A stretch of DNA of 64,000 nt, taken from the NCBI RefSeq assembly GCF_009933175.1, contig NZ_MAEJ01000022.1, positions 1 to 64,000 on the forward strand, written 5' to 3'. This document shows, piece by piece, positions 18,668 through 27,801 of the stretch. Position numbers and translations under genes: made by a program. The DNA is from Candidatus Enterococcus huntleyi. Lineage in GTDB: Bacteria; Bacillota; Bacilli; Lactobacillales; Enterococcaceae. The notes under the pieces were generated by a model. It was not told where the DNA came from, searched no databases, and saw only the letters and a program-made list of their open reading frames with translations. Position 1 is the first letter of the stretch. Each line of letters starts with the position of its first letter.

Positions 18668-20485
18668 ATGAGCGAAACAAAACAATTACCTGAACGTTCT
18701 TCTTTGGCAACAGAGGTAACGTGGGATTTAACTAAAATCTTTGCCAATGATGATGTATTTGAAGAGAAATTTAAGGCCCTTTCAGATGAACTGGAAAAAG
18801 CCGATACATTCAAAGGAACTTTAGGCGAAGGAGCTAAGCAGTTCTTAGCAGCCATCGAGTATTTATTAGATGTCTATCGAAAAGTGGAAGTTATTTATGT
18901 ATACTCACACTTGAAAAATGATCAGGATACAGCAAATGCTACCTATCAAGCAATTTATGCACGAGCAAGTAGCTTATTAGCGAAAACAAGTGCAGCAGTT
19001 TCTTGGTTTGAGCCTGAAGTTTTAACGTTAACTGATGAACAAATTTGGGCTTATTTTGATGAAGAGCCTCAATTAGAAGGCTACCGTCATTTCGTCAAAC
19101 AAATGGTTGATAATCGCGCCCATGTACTTTCTTCTGAAGAAGAAGCTTTGTTAGCTGGAGCTAGCGAAATTTTTGAAGCATCAAGCGATACCTTCGCTAT
19201 TTTGAATAATGCTGATTTAACGTTCCCTGTCGTGAAAAATGAAGACGGTGAATCTGTTCAATTATCTCATGGAGTGTATGGACAATTATTAGAAAGTACA
19301 GATCGTTCGGTACGTGAAGCTGCCTTTAAAGGGTTGTACGGTGTGTACCAACAATTCAAAAATACCTTTGCTTCAACTTTGAGCTCACATGTCAAAGGGC
19401 ACAACTTTAAAGCGAAAACGCGTAAATATAGTTCAGCAAGAGAAGCGTCGTTAAGCAATAATCATATTCCTGAGAGCGTATATGATACGTTAGTGGATGT
19501 AGTGAATAAAAATCTGCCATTGTTGCATCGCTATGTTGCTTTGAGAAAACGTTTATTGGCTGTGGATGAGCTACATATGTATGACTTATACACGCCGGTA
19601 CTAGGGGAAGCGCCAATCAAATTTACTTATGAGCAAGCGCGTGATAAAGCTGTAGAAGCTTTGCAACCACTGGGTGCTGAATATTTAGCAATTGTTGAAG
19701 AAGCTTTTTCAAATCGCTGGATTGATGTGGTTGAAAATAAAGGCAAACGTAGTGGCGCTTATTCATCAGGAGCGTACGATACTTTACCGTATATTCTAAT
19801 GAATTGGCATGATTCTTTGGACCAATTGTACACGTTAGTACATGAGATGGGACACAGCGTTCATAGCTACTTTACACGTAATAATCAGCCTTATGTGTAC
19901 GGCGATTATTCTATTTTCTTAGCAGAAATTGCTTCAACAACGAATGAAAATATTCTAACTGAACATTTATTGGAAACAGAAAAAGATCCACGAGTTCGCG
20001 CTTATGTTTTAAATCACTATTTAGATGGATTTAAAGGCACGATTTTCCGTCAAACGCAATTTGCGGAATTCGAACATTTTATTCACACTGAAGATGCCAA
20101 AGGCACGCCACTTACTAGTGAGTTCTTAAATGATAGCTATGGCGAATTAAATGCCAAATATTATGGTCCAGCGGTTGAAAAGGATAGTGAAATCGCTCTA
20201 GAATGGTCACGGATTCCTCATTTCTACTACAATTATTATGTCTTCCAATATGCAACAGGCTTCTCCGCTGCTTCAGCGTTGGCAGATAAAATTGTAGCGA
20301 ATGAACCGAATGCTTTAGAAAACTATCTAACGTATCTAAAATCAGGAAATAGTGATTATCCAATCGAAGTTATGAAAAAAGCCGGTGTCGATATGACTCA
20401 AGCAGCATACATCGAAGAAGCTATGAAGGTCTTTGAAGCACGCTTGAATGAATTAGAAGCCTTGATTGGTGAATTAGAGAAATAA
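18668..20485 (+). CDS. pepF: Oligoendopeptidase F
   Basis: A cytoplasmic zinc metallopeptidase (M3 family) of 605 residues that degrades medium-length peptides. The zinc motif HEMGH lies near 392-396 (TLVHEMGHSVHSYF), with the downstream glutamate helix EIASTTNENILTEH. Start: ATG 18668 is eight bases after AAGGAG; an in-frame GTG at 18659 overlaps that site and is rejected. It follows coiA, as in Bacillus and streptococci, and ends at a strong terminator. Confidence 0.95.
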   Translation: MSETKQLPERSSLATEVTWDLTKIFANDDVFEEKFKALSDELEKADTFKGTLGEGAKQFLAAIEYLLDVYRKVEVIYVYSHLKNDQDTANATYQAIYARASSLLAKTSAAVSWFEPEVLTLTDEQIWAYFDEEPQLEGYRHFVKQMVDNRAHVLSSEEEALLAGASEIFEASSDTFAILNNADLTFPVVKNEDGESVQLSHGVYGQLLESTDRSVREAAFKGLYGVYQQFKNTFASTLSSHVKGHNFKAKTRKYSSAREASLSNNHIPESVYDTLVDVVNKNLPLLHRYVALRKRLLAVDELHMYDLYTPVLGEAPIKFTYEQARDKAVEALQPLGAEYLAIVEEAFSNRWIDVVENKGKRSGAYSSGAYDTLPYILMNWHDSLDQLYTLVHEMGHSVHSYFTRNNQPYVYGDYSIFLAEIASTTNENILTEHLLETEKDPRVRAYVLNHYLDGFKGTIFRQTQFAEFEHFIHTEDAKGTPLTSEFLNDSYGELNAKYYGPAVEKDSEIALEWSRIPHFYYNYYVFQYATGFSAASALADKIVANEPNALENYLTYLKSGNSDYPIEVMKKAGVDMTQAAYIEEAMKVFEARLNELEALIGELEK

Positions 20486-20511
20486 GAAAACAACTAAAGT
20501 TTAGTTACTTT

Positions 20512-20549
20512 CGAGGAGTATGGCAAAGATTTGTCATGCTCCTTTTTTC
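20512..20549 (+). terminator. Terminator after pepF
   Basis: GGAGTATGGCA pairs with TGTCATGCTCC (one G-T pair) around a short loop and is followed by six T residues. It is another member of the TGACAA/TTGTCA-core group. Confidence 0.85.
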
Positions 20550-20557
20550 GGAGAAAC

Positions 20558-20580
20558 GGTGTACCAGAAGTAGCTTTTAG
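20558..20580. repeat. Dispersed short palindrome, copy 1
   Basis: GGTGTACCAGAAGTAGCTTTT is a diverged form of a palindrome with the core CCAGAAG-TAG-CTTCTGG. Related copies lie at 28523 and 37205. Confidence 0.45.
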
Positions 20581-20642
20581 GGCAATTTCTGAAGAACTAG
20601 ACCGAGTGATGCGATAATTCATGTTTTGATTTAGCGCAAACC

Positions 20643-20692
20643 AAAAAGAAGCTCTTCTTAGATCCTGTTTATCTAAGAAGGGCTTCTTTTTT
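20643..20692 (-). terminator. Terminator at the end of yjbH (probably bidirectional)
   Basis: A long stem pairs AAGAAGCTCTTCTTAGAT with ATCTAAGAAGGGCTTCTT. T runs occur on the outer side of both strands. It touches the yjbH stop codon and faces pepF. Confidence 0.8.
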
Positions 20693-21341
20693 ATACTAAT
20701 CGGAGCAAATGTCCGTTTGAACCTAGGCGTCGTTTATCTTTTTCAAAGTAATCCTTTTCTAAGATGTCATAGATATTTTCTGGTGAGTGACAAATCTCAA
20801 ATATATCACTCATCGCTGCTTTGCCTTCTACAAGTACGCCAAATTCTCTATTGTAAGAAAAATTATAGACGACAGCAGACGGATGTTGCGTAATATCCAT
20901 TTCTCTAGCTATCTGTTGATCAGAATAGAAAGCTTCTTTAACAAACTCAGATTGTCGATCTTCTAAGAACATCTCCAAATCGCCACCGGTTTCCACCACT
21001 AGCTTTTCGACTAACTTCTTTGAATATTCTTCCCCATGGCAGCCGACTGCTTCTTGTAAACGTAAAAGAAAATGCCGACCTTTCTTCTTTCCTTGCAGTT
21101 GCGCAGCTTTATAATCGAGAGAAGCGGAAAAAATAGTCTCGAACAAACGATTTCGTTCTTTTATATCATTTGGTGACTTTCCTTCGCGTTTCATCAAATC
21201 CCCAATTGTACGTAAATTTACCAGGGGTATAAAGCGAAATTGAATTTTTTTAGATCCGTTTTCTACAAAATCTAGTATTTGCTTTTCAGTGTGATAGCAA
21301 ATACTCCCCAGTGGGTTAATAAATAAATAAATCTCTATCAA
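20691..21341 (-). CDS. spxH: SpxH/YjbH, ClpXP adaptor for Spx (DsbA family)
   Basis: A 216-residue cytosolic DsbA-like protein that delivers Spx to ClpXP. The N-terminus IEIYLFINPLGSICYHTEKQ keeps the thioredoxin-fold strand and active-site loop but has a single cysteine (GSIC) instead of the CxxC of Bacillus YjbH, as is common in Lactobacillales. The start is TTG at 21339-21341: GGGGGAG sits eight bases upstream and the product starts like its homologues. A longer frame to 21401 has no ribosome site. It lies beside spx and mecA. Confidence 0.85.
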   Translation of the reverse strand: MIEIYLFINPLGSICYHTEKQILDFVENGSKKIQFRFIPLVNLRTIGDLMKREGKSPNDIKERNRLFETIFSASLDYKAAQLQGKKKGRHFLLRLQEAVGCHGEEYSKKLVEKLVVETGGDLEMFLEDRQSEFVKEAFYSDQQIAREMDITQHPSAVVYNFSYNREFGVLVEGKAAMSDIFEICHSPENIYDILEKDYFEKDKRRLGSNGHLLRLV

Positions 21342-21450
21342 ATGAATCTCCCCCAAACAGACTCGTGACAAATATGTCAACATCCTAATATACCTTACCA
21401 AAATAAATAAAAAAAAAGAAGTTAAACGGCTCGGAAATTGCAGGTGTCTT

Positions 21451-22026
21451 TTAATTTTTTTCTTCTAACATGCGTTGGATTTTATTTTTTGCAGGTTGAT
21501 AGCTAATAGACAAGCGACTAAGCAAGTGCTCAAACTGCTTTTTCCCAACAGCATAGTCAGCGACCTCAAGTTCCAGTTCATAATCATGCGCGTGACCGTA
21601 CCAACTTTCATCGAGAGCAAGTAACCCCTCTTCGATTGAAAATTCGGCCCGTTTTGTTGTGAGCTTTCCAATGGACTTTAGTGTACGACAATCGATTGAA
21701 GCATTCTTAAGGAAATCATAGACTGCACCAAAAGTAGGCAGACTATCTTTTAAAAGGAAATCCTGTGCTTGACTGAGCGTCAATTTATCCGTTGTTTCTA
21801 GTAACCCTTCTTTGGCAGGACTTTTTAAAGTTAATTCAGCATAGGTGGGCAAGAGACGAATGCGTAACCCCATCTGTTTTTCTTTTAAGTCACTTGTTTG
21901 ATTATCAAAGTAAATATTTGTTTGGCTATGAAAATCTTGCTCTCCTAATTGGTATAGCTGACAAATAGCTTGATAGTCAGATTCAGTTAATAAAGTTTTA
22001 AATTCAATTTCTAAGTTTTCGCTCAT
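21451..22026 (-). CDS. CYTH-domain protein (YjbK type)
   Basis: A 191-residue CYTH/triphosphatase-fold protein. The N-terminal ExExK signature is complete (E6-I-E8-F-K10) and further charged strands (LRIRLL, ELTLKSP, ELELEV) line the expected tunnel. Relatives hydrolyse inorganic triphosphate or make cyclic nucleotides; the substrate is unknown here. It is divergent from relQ, the yjbK-yjbM arrangement of Bacillus, which suggests a link to nucleotide signalling. It is followed on its strand by yjbH. Confidence 0.85.
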   Translation of the reverse strand: MSENLEIEFKTLLTESDYQAICQLYQLGEQDFHSQTNIYFDNQTSDLKEKQMGLRIRLLPTYAELTLKSPAKEGLLETTDKLTLSQAQDFLLKDSLPTFGAVYDFLKNASIDCRTLKSIGKLTTKRAEFSIEEGLLALDESWYGHAHDYELELEVADYAVGKKQFEHLLSRLSISYQPAKNKIQRMLEEKN

Positions 22027-22223
22027 GTAGACCCCTTTCTTTCCTTACATTGATTGTCACATAATTCAAATTTTTCTGCCAACTAAACGGCTTATTTTTG
22101 ATTGTCTATTTTTGGAGATGCATTTTGTAAAAAATGGTTATTCTTGAAAGGATTCGCTGAGTGTTTTGCGTGGTTTATGTTAAAATATAGTATGAATGTT
22201 AGAAGATAAGTTGAGGGATTGCT

Positions 22224-22889
22224 ATGGAACGAGATTGGGAAACATTTTTAGCGCCATATGAACAGACGGTTTCAGAATTAAAAGTCAAATTGCGTGGAAT
22301 CCGCAAGCAGTTTAGAGAACAGAATCGTCATGTCCCTATTGAATTTGTGACAGGACGTGTCAAACCAATAGAAAGTATTATTACAAAATCACAATTACGG
22401 CATATTCCGATTCAACGTTTAGACGAGGAAATGTCAGATATTGCTGGTTTAAGAATTATGTGCCAATTTGTTGACGATATTCATCAGGTTGTTCAAATCA
22501 TCAGAAACCGCAAGGATATGAAAGTGGTTCAGGAACGAGATTATATTACGAATAAAAAAGCCAGTGGCTATCGTTCGTATCATCTAGTGATCGAATATCC
22601 GGTGCAGTTGGTCGGTGGCGAGAAGAAGATTCTGGCTGAGATTCAGATTAGAACATTAGCGATGAATTTCTGGGCAACGATTGAACACTCACTCAATTAT
22701 AAATATCAAGGTGCCTTTCCAGAAGAAATGAGTGAACGTCTGCAGCGTGCAGCTGAGGCAGCCTACCAATTAGATGAGGAAATGTCGACGATTCGAGAAG
22801 AAATCCAAGAGGCCCAACGACTATTTTCTCATGGTCGAGGGAAATCAGAAGATGTCTATTATCATAAATCGATGGATCAAGAGGAGTGA
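22224..22889 (+). CDS. relQ: Small alarmone synthetase RelQ
   Basis: A 221-residue GTP pyrophosphokinase with a synthetase domain only. Motifs are VTGRVKPIESIITK (ATP binding), DIAGLRIMC, the G-loop RDYITNKKASGYRSYHL and EIQIRTLAMNFWATIEHSL. There is no HD hydrolase, TGS or ACT domain, which marks the RelQ/YjbM class. It makes (p)ppGpp, is a tetramer and is regulated allosterically in homologues. It heads the relQ-nadK-rluD-mgtE operon; the nadK start lies four bases after its stop. Confidence 0.95.
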   Translation: MERDWETFLAPYEQTVSELKVKLRGIRKQFREQNRHVPIEFVTGRVKPIESIITKSQLRHIPIQRLDEEMSDIAGLRIMCQFVDDIHQVVQIIRNRKDMKVVQERDYITNKKASGYRSYHLVIEYPVQLVGGEKKILAEIQIRTLAMNFWATIEHSLNYKYQGAFPEEMSERLQRAAEAAYQLDEEMSTIREEIQEAQRLFSHGRGKSEDVYYHKSMDQEE

Positions 22890-22893
22890 TAGC

Positions 22894-23700
22894 ATGGTGA
22901 GTATGAAGGTAGCAATTGTTCAGAATCACGAAGAAAAATCACAGATTATTGCGCAAAAATTACGCGAGATGTTGCGTAAAGCAGATATAAAAATTGAAGA
23001 TCAAAATCCTGAATTAGTCATTTCAATTGGGGGCGATGGGACGTTACTATCAGCTTTTCATCGCTACAATCATCGATTGAATGAAGTGAGTTTCCTAGGT
23101 GTTCACACGGGACATCTAGGTTTTTATACGGACTGGCGCGACTATGAGCTGGAGGAGCTAGTGGCTAGCTTGAGCAGTAATCGCGGCAAGAGTGTCAGCT
23201 ATCCTTTATTGGACGTGCGGATTACTTTTTTAGATGGCAAATCAGACAAACATTTTCTGGCTTTAAATGAGTCCACGATTAAGCGAGGTAACCGAACAAT
23301 GGTTGCCGATATTTTGATTAAGGATGAGCTATTCGAACGTTTTCGCGGCGATGGGTTGTCTATTTCGACACCGACAGGTTCAACCGCGTATAATAAAAGT
23401 ATCGGGGGAGCCGTCCTCCATCCAAGTATCAACGCGTTTCAGTTGGCTGAGATTGCTTCTTTAAATAATCGCGTCTTTCGAACACTAGGTTCGCCGATTG
23501 TGATTGCCCATACTGAATGGTTAGAAGTTAAATTGCAAGATAGTACAGATTATTTGGTGACAGTCGATCAACTAGATATCGAGCAAGAAAATATTGCTTC
23601 TGTTTACTATCGGATTGCGGATGAGCGCATTCATTTTGCCTCATATCGACACATGCATTTTTGGGGTAGAGTCAAAGATGCGTTTATTAGTGAGGGGTAG
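22894..23700 (+). CDS. nadK: NAD kinase
   Basis: A 268-residue ATP/polyphosphate-NAD kinase that makes NADP. It has the GGDGT motif at 46-50 and the substrate loop STPTGSTAYNKSIGGAVLHP. The start is ATG 22894, seven bases after the GAGGAG that overlaps the end of relQ. A longer open frame reaching back inside relQ is not translated-looking. The third gene begins at the next base after the nadK stop. Confidence 0.95.
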   Translation: MVSMKVAIVQNHEEKSQIIAQKLREMLRKADIKIEDQNPELVISIGGDGTLLSAFHRYNHRLNEVSFLGVHTGHLGFYTDWRDYELEELVASLSSNRGKSVSYPLLDVRITFLDGKSDKHFLALNESTIKRGNRTMVADILIKDELFERFRGDGLSISTPTGSTAYNKSIGGAVLHPSINAFQLAEIASLNNRVFRTLGSPIVIAHTEWLEVKLQDSTDYLVTVDQLDIEQENIASVYYRIADERIHFASYRHMHFWGRVKDAFISEG

Positions 23701-24594
23701 ATGATGGAGTTTTCTTGGTCGTTTCAAAAAGAACAAACACAACAGGTAAAATATTTTTTAAAAGAGCAGGGCATTTCCAAGGGATTGCTAGCAAAAATTA
23801 AGTTTCAAGGTGGGCAAATTAAAGTCAATGGAAAAGTTGAGAATGTCTTGTTTTCTCTTTCCTACAATGATATGGTAACAATTGTGATTCCGGATGAAGG
23901 CGAGCATGAGACGTTGTTATTGGACGAGACGCCGATCGAGATTGTTTTTGAAGATGAGCATCTATTGGTGGTGAATAAGCCAGCAGGTGTTTCTTCAATT
24001 CCAGCTCAGTACCATCCGAATTATACAATGGCCAATCGAGTGAAGGCTTATTATAAAAGGCAGGGCTACGTGAACCAAGTGATTCATGTTGTCACACGCT
24101 TAGATCGTGATACGACGGGCTTGATGCTCTTTGCCAAGCATGGCTTTGCCCATGCAAAACTTGATGTTCAATTACGCGAAAAAAAAGTTGTCAAAAAATA
24201 TCAGGCGCTCGTAAGTGGGTCCTTGGAGCGACTTATGGATCATGCAGAAATCAATTTGCCGATAGGTCGTGATTATACTTCTTTATTAAGAAGAAAAGTC
24301 AGCGAGGATGGCCAAATTGCCAAAACAGAATATTGGCTTGAAGCGAAGCAGAAAGAGCTTGCTCTAGTGGATATTCAGTTGCATACTGGCAGAACACACC
24401 AGATTCGCGTACATTTTTCTGCGTTGGGTTGCGCGCTATTGGGTGATGAAATGTATGAAGGACGAATGGATTTAGGCATCACTAGACAAGCGTTACATTG
24501 TTATGCGTTACGGTTTGATCATCCTTTTACGAATGAGTCGTTAGCGTTTCAGCAACCATTGGCAGAAGATATGGCGAAATTAGTGCGCCAATAA
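23701..24594 (+). CDS. RluD-family rRNA/tRNA pseudouridine synthase
   Basis: A 297-residue RluA/RluD-family enzyme. A small S4-like N-terminal region (about 15-60) precedes the catalytic domain, with VNKPAGVSS and the catalytic aspartate D135 in VTRLDRDTTGLM, then HTGRTHQIRVHFSALG. The exact target uridine cannot be inferred. It is the third gene of the relQ operon with no gap after nadK, matching yjbMNO in Bacillus. Confidence 0.9.
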   Translation: MMEFSWSFQKEQTQQVKYFLKEQGISKGLLAKIKFQGGQIKVNGKVENVLFSLSYNDMVTIVIPDEGEHETLLLDETPIEIVFEDEHLLVVNKPAGVSSIPAQYHPNYTMANRVKAYYKRQGYVNQVIHVVTRLDRDTTGLMLFAKHGFAHAKLDVQLREKKVVKKYQALVSGSLERLMDHAEINLPIGRDYTSLLRRKVSEDGQIAKTEYWLEAKQKELALVDIQLHTGRTHQIRVHFSALGCALLGDEMYEGRMDLGITRQALHCYALRFDHPFTNESLAFQQPLAEDMAKLVRQ

Positions 24595-24618
24595 AATCAA
24601 CAGTGAGGTGAGATTGAT

Positions 24619-25983
24619 TTGGATGAAAATCAAGAATTAGAAGAACAGTTTGCTTTATTACTCAAAGACTTGCAGGAAAATAATATCCAGGAATTTCGGG
24701 AGAGATTCTTAGAGATGCACATCTACGAGCAGGGCCAGTTCTATCAATCTCTAGCTGATGAGGAACGTTTAATTGTTTATGCCTACCTTTCACCAAAGGA
24801 ACTGGCAGATATGTTTGACGTTATCGAAGAAGATAACGAAAATATGAAAGATTATCTTGCAGAGATGCGCCCAAGTTACGCGGCAGAAATGTTATCAGAG
24901 ATGTATACGGATAATGCCGTCGATTTGTTAAATACTTTAGATAAGAAACAAATTGCCAAATATTTAAGTTTAATGGATACCGAAGATGCCAGCGAAATCA
25001 AGGATTTACTGCATTATGAAGACGATACAGCTGGGTCTATCATGACTACTGAATATGTTTCAATCGTGGCTAATCAAACAGTTCGTTCGGCGATGTATGT
25101 CCTGAAGCATGAGGCAGATGTTGCAGAAACGATTTATTATATTTATGTAGTTAATCAAGAAAACCAGTTACTAGGTGTTATTTCTTTACGTGATTTGATT
25201 GTGAATGAGGATGACACGATGATTGCGGAATTGATGAGTGAGCGGGTGCTTTCCGTGCACGTGGGCGACGACCAAGAAGATGTCGCTCAAACCTTCCGTG
25301 ATTATGATTTCCTAGCATTACCGGTCACAGATTATGATGACCATTTGCTGGGAATTGTAACTGTCGATGATATCATTGACGTTATCGATGATGAAGCGGC
25401 CAGTGATTACTCTGGTTTGGCGGGGGTTAACGTCGAGGAAGTCAGTGAGAATCCATTGAAGGCTGCTTCAAGACGTTTGCCTTGGTTGATTACCTTACTA
25501 TTTTTAGGGATGTCGACGGCGACTTTGATTAGTCATTATGAAGCGTTAGTCAGTGAAGCCAGTATTTTAGCCGTCTTTATCTCGTTGATTACGGGGACAG
25601 CCGGCAATGCTGGGACGCAATCACTGGCGGTTGCGGTACGTCGTTTGGCTTTGGCTGATGAAAAAGATAATAATTTTGTGCGCTTGATTTTCAGTGAAGT
25701 GTTGACGGGTCTAGTCACGGGTTTGGTGACTGGCTTTACGATCTTTTTGATTGTTGGATTCTGGCAAGGGAATTTTATCCTCGGGTTTGTGATCGGTATG
25801 GCGATGCTCTGTGCGATTACAGTCGCCAATCTGGCAGGTAGCTTAATTCCCATGTTAATGGACAAATTGGGCTTTGATCCGGCAGTTGCCAGTGGCCCGT
25901 TTATCACCACGCTGAGTGATTTGACCAGTGTTTTAATTTATTTCAGTATCGCCAGCTTGTTTATGAGTTACTTTTTAGCCTAG
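24619..25983 (+). CDS. mgtE: Magnesium transporter MgtE
   Basis: A 454-residue Mg2+ channel. It has an N-terminal helical domain (about 10-130), two CBS domains (about 135-260) and five transmembrane helices from about 285, with the conserved pore segments GTAGNAGTQS and AGSLIPMLMDKLGFDPAVASGPFITT. Acidic residues in the N and CBS domains sense magnesium. The start is TTG 24619, seven bases after GAGGTGAG; the nearby ATG is out of frame. It is the last gene of the relQ operon. Confidence 0.93.
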   Translation: MDENQELEEQFALLLKDLQENNIQEFRERFLEMHIYEQGQFYQSLADEERLIVYAYLSPKELADMFDVIEEDNENMKDYLAEMRPSYAAEMLSEMYTDNAVDLLNTLDKKQIAKYLSLMDTEDASEIKDLLHYEDDTAGSIMTTEYVSIVANQTVRSAMYVLKHEADVAETIYYIYVVNQENQLLGVISLRDLIVNEDDTMIAELMSERVLSVHVGDDQEDVAQTFRDYDFLALPVTDYDDHLLGIVTVDDIIDVIDDEAASDYSGLAGVNVEEVSENPLKAASRRLPWLITLLFLGMSTATLISHYEALVSEASILAVFISLITGTAGNAGTQSLAVAVRRLALADEKDNNFVRLIFSEVLTGLVTGLVTGFTIFLIVGFWQGNFILGFVIGMAMLCAITVANLAGSLIPMLMDKLGFDPAVASGPFITTLSDLTSVLIYFSIASLFMSYFLA

Positions 25984-26018
25984 AATAGGCATTTGATGAT
26001 GGCAAATAAACTTAGTTT

Positions 26019-26082
26019 AGACGACCAAGAAGCCTCAGGGAAATGGGTATAAAACCATTTTTCTGAGGCTTCTTGGTCGTCT
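26019..26082. repeat. 64-base near-perfect palindrome between mgtE and cutC
   Basis: Twenty bases from 26019 pair perfectly with 26063-26082. The stem continues to about 28 pairs with two G-T pairs around an 8-base loop. There is no T run on either side, unlike the other terminators here, so termination may depend on stem strength alone. It separates convergent genes. Confidence 0.8.
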
Positions 26083-26117
26083 AGAGTCGACTAGCAAGCT
26101 ATACGCAAAAAATTGAT

Positions 26118-26762
26118 TTAGTTGTTAGCGAGTTCGACAATTTTAGTGCCGTGGACTTCTTTGACACCTAGCGCCGCTACGACTTCTTCAGCATTTTTGT
26201 AGGAAATACCTGCGCCTGGTAGAATCATAAGACGGTTGTCCGCATAGTCAATCAATGCTCGTAGATGATCAAAATTCTTTTCAATAGGAGTATTAGCTGG
26301 GCCACCATGGGTTAAAATTCGTTGCACGCCATGTTCGGCTAACCAATCAATTGCTTCAAATTGACGCTCAACTGGAATTTCATCGAAAGCCATATGGAAA
26401 GTAATCTGTAAACCTTCCGCGTGTTCAATTAAGACCTCTAAGGCTTCTTCGTCCAGCCAATTGCTAGGCGTCAGACAACCAATCACTACGCCATCTGTTC
26501 CTAATTTTTTTGCTTCTATTAAATCAGTGTGCATGATTCTTAGTTCAATATCATTAAAAATAAAATCGCCGCCACGTGGACGAATCATGGTCATCACAGG
26601 TACCTGTTTTTCTTGGGCATAACTCAAGGCTTCTTCAATGACACCAGTACTTGGTGTTGTACCGCCGACCGCTAAATTATCACATAGTTCAATACGATTA
26701 GCACCTCTAGCGATGGCCTCTTGAATATGAGTGAAATTCTCTGCGCAAAATTCTTTAATCAT
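26118..26762 (-). CDS. cutC: CutC-family protein
   Basis: A 214-residue TIM-barrel protein. Family signatures are ANRIELCDNLAVGGTTPS near the N-terminus, MIRPRGGDF, LGTDGVVIGCLT, TFHMAFDE and ILTHGGP. CutC was linked to copper homeostasis; the biochemical role is uncertain. The length is slightly below the usual 240-250, with the C-terminus ending soon after EVHGTKIVE. AGGAGGAGAG precedes the ATG. It is transcribed alone, toward the mgtE palindrome. Confidence 0.88.
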   Translation of the reverse strand: MIKEFCAENFTHIQEAIARGANRIELCDNLAVGGTTPSTGVIEEALSYAQEKQVPVMTMIRPRGGDFIFNDIELRIMHTDLIEAKKLGTDGVVIGCLTPSNWLDEEALEVLIEHAEGLQITFHMAFDEIPVERQFEAIDWLAEHGVQRILTHGGPANTPIEKNFDHLRALIDYADNRLMILPGAGISYKNAEEVVAALGVKEVHGTKIVELANN

Positions 26763-26869
26763 TTGGGCTCTCTCCTCCTAAACTTCTTCCATGGCATTGT
26801 ATCACATTTTTTTTGATTGCTAAAGCAGAATAAGAAAGGTAAGATGGTCAGTGGAAGGGGGACGAACGA

Positions 26870-27727
26870 GTGCTTAAAAAAATTGATCAGGGTGCTTTAT
26901 TTTTAGAGAAACATGTGACTGATTTTCGTTGTCCAGTGTGCCATGAAACGATGAAGGCGGGGAACCGAGCGGTGATTTGTGCTAGCGGGCATCGCTTTGA
27001 TGTATCAAAAAAGGGAACCCTTTATTTCTTAGATCATCAGATAAAAACTGAATACACCAATGAAATGTTTCATCCTAGAGGAAGAATGATTGAGGCGGGG
27101 ATGTATAATCCTGTGATGGACGAGCTCGCTCAGTTGGTAGATTATCCAGAATTTGTCTTAGATGTTGGCTGCGGAGAAGGCAGTTTCTTAACGCAGTTAA
27201 ATAAACGAAAAAGTCTAAAGAAAATGATTGGCTTTGATATTTCTAAGGAAGGCGTGTATTTAGCCACTCAACAACCGATTGATGCATTTTGGTGTGTGGC
27301 AGATTTGACGAATTTACCTTTTGCAGACAACTCCGTATCGACGATTTTGAATATTTTTTCACCGTCTCATTACAAAGAATTCCAGCGTGTCTTAGCTTCC
27401 GATGGGCAATTAATCAAAGTGGTCCCACAGGCGGGCTATCTGACAGAACTACGTCAAGCCTTTTATCCGGATGAAATTGAGAAACAGAGTTATTCAAATG
27501 AAGCTGTCGTAGAAAAATTCAAAGCGGAAATGACTTTTATTGAACAAAAAAGAGTGACGTATACTTTTGATATCCCTAAAGAGAATCAGTTGGATTTATT
27601 GAGTATGTCTCCACTTGAGTGGGGCGTCTCTGAAACGGTCAAACAAGGCTTAAAACAAAACCCTTTGGAGAAAATTACAATCGATATCGAAATATTAAAA
27701 GGTTCTCATAGTAATCGTTTTCATTAA
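26870..27727 (+). CDS. rlmA: 23S rRNA (guanine-N1)-methyltransferase RlmA type
   Basis: A 285-residue SAM methyltransferase. The N-terminal zinc ribbon uses C21, C24, C37 and H41 (FRCPVCHETM, ICASGHRFD). The SAM-binding motif is VLDVGCGEGSFL. RlmA(II) proteins methylate G748 in helix 35 of 23S rRNA at the peptide tunnel, which affects tylosin susceptibility. The start is GTG 26870, nine bases after GGAAGGGGG. It stands alone ahead of the trmL leader RNA. Confidence 0.88.
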   Translation: MLKKIDQGALFLEKHVTDFRCPVCHETMKAGNRAVICASGHRFDVSKKGTLYFLDHQIKTEYTNEMFHPRGRMIEAGMYNPVMDELAQLVDYPEFVLDVGCGEGSFLTQLNKRKSLKKMIGFDISKEGVYLATQQPIDAFWCVADLTNLPFADNSVSTILNIFSPSHYKEFQRVLASDGQLIKVVPQAGYLTELRQAFYPDEIEKQSYSNEAVVEKFKAEMTFIEQKRVTYTFDIPKENQLDLLSMSPLEWGVSETVKQGLKQNPLEKITIDIEILKGSHSNRFH

Positions 27728-27801
27728 GTTTTTTTAAAGATTAGTGGTTGTCAAAGTAACATTTTGGTGATATAGTAGCAACAAGTTGTTTTTTCATTGG
27801 T

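Noticed and set aside
22774-22893. Longer nadK start inside relQ
   Set aside because: It would overlap relQ by over 100 bases without a ribosome site; ATG 22894 has a good one and a family-typical N-terminus.
24596-24618. Magnesium riboswitch before mgtE
   Set aside because: Only 24 bases separate mgtE from the previous gene, too little for an M-box.
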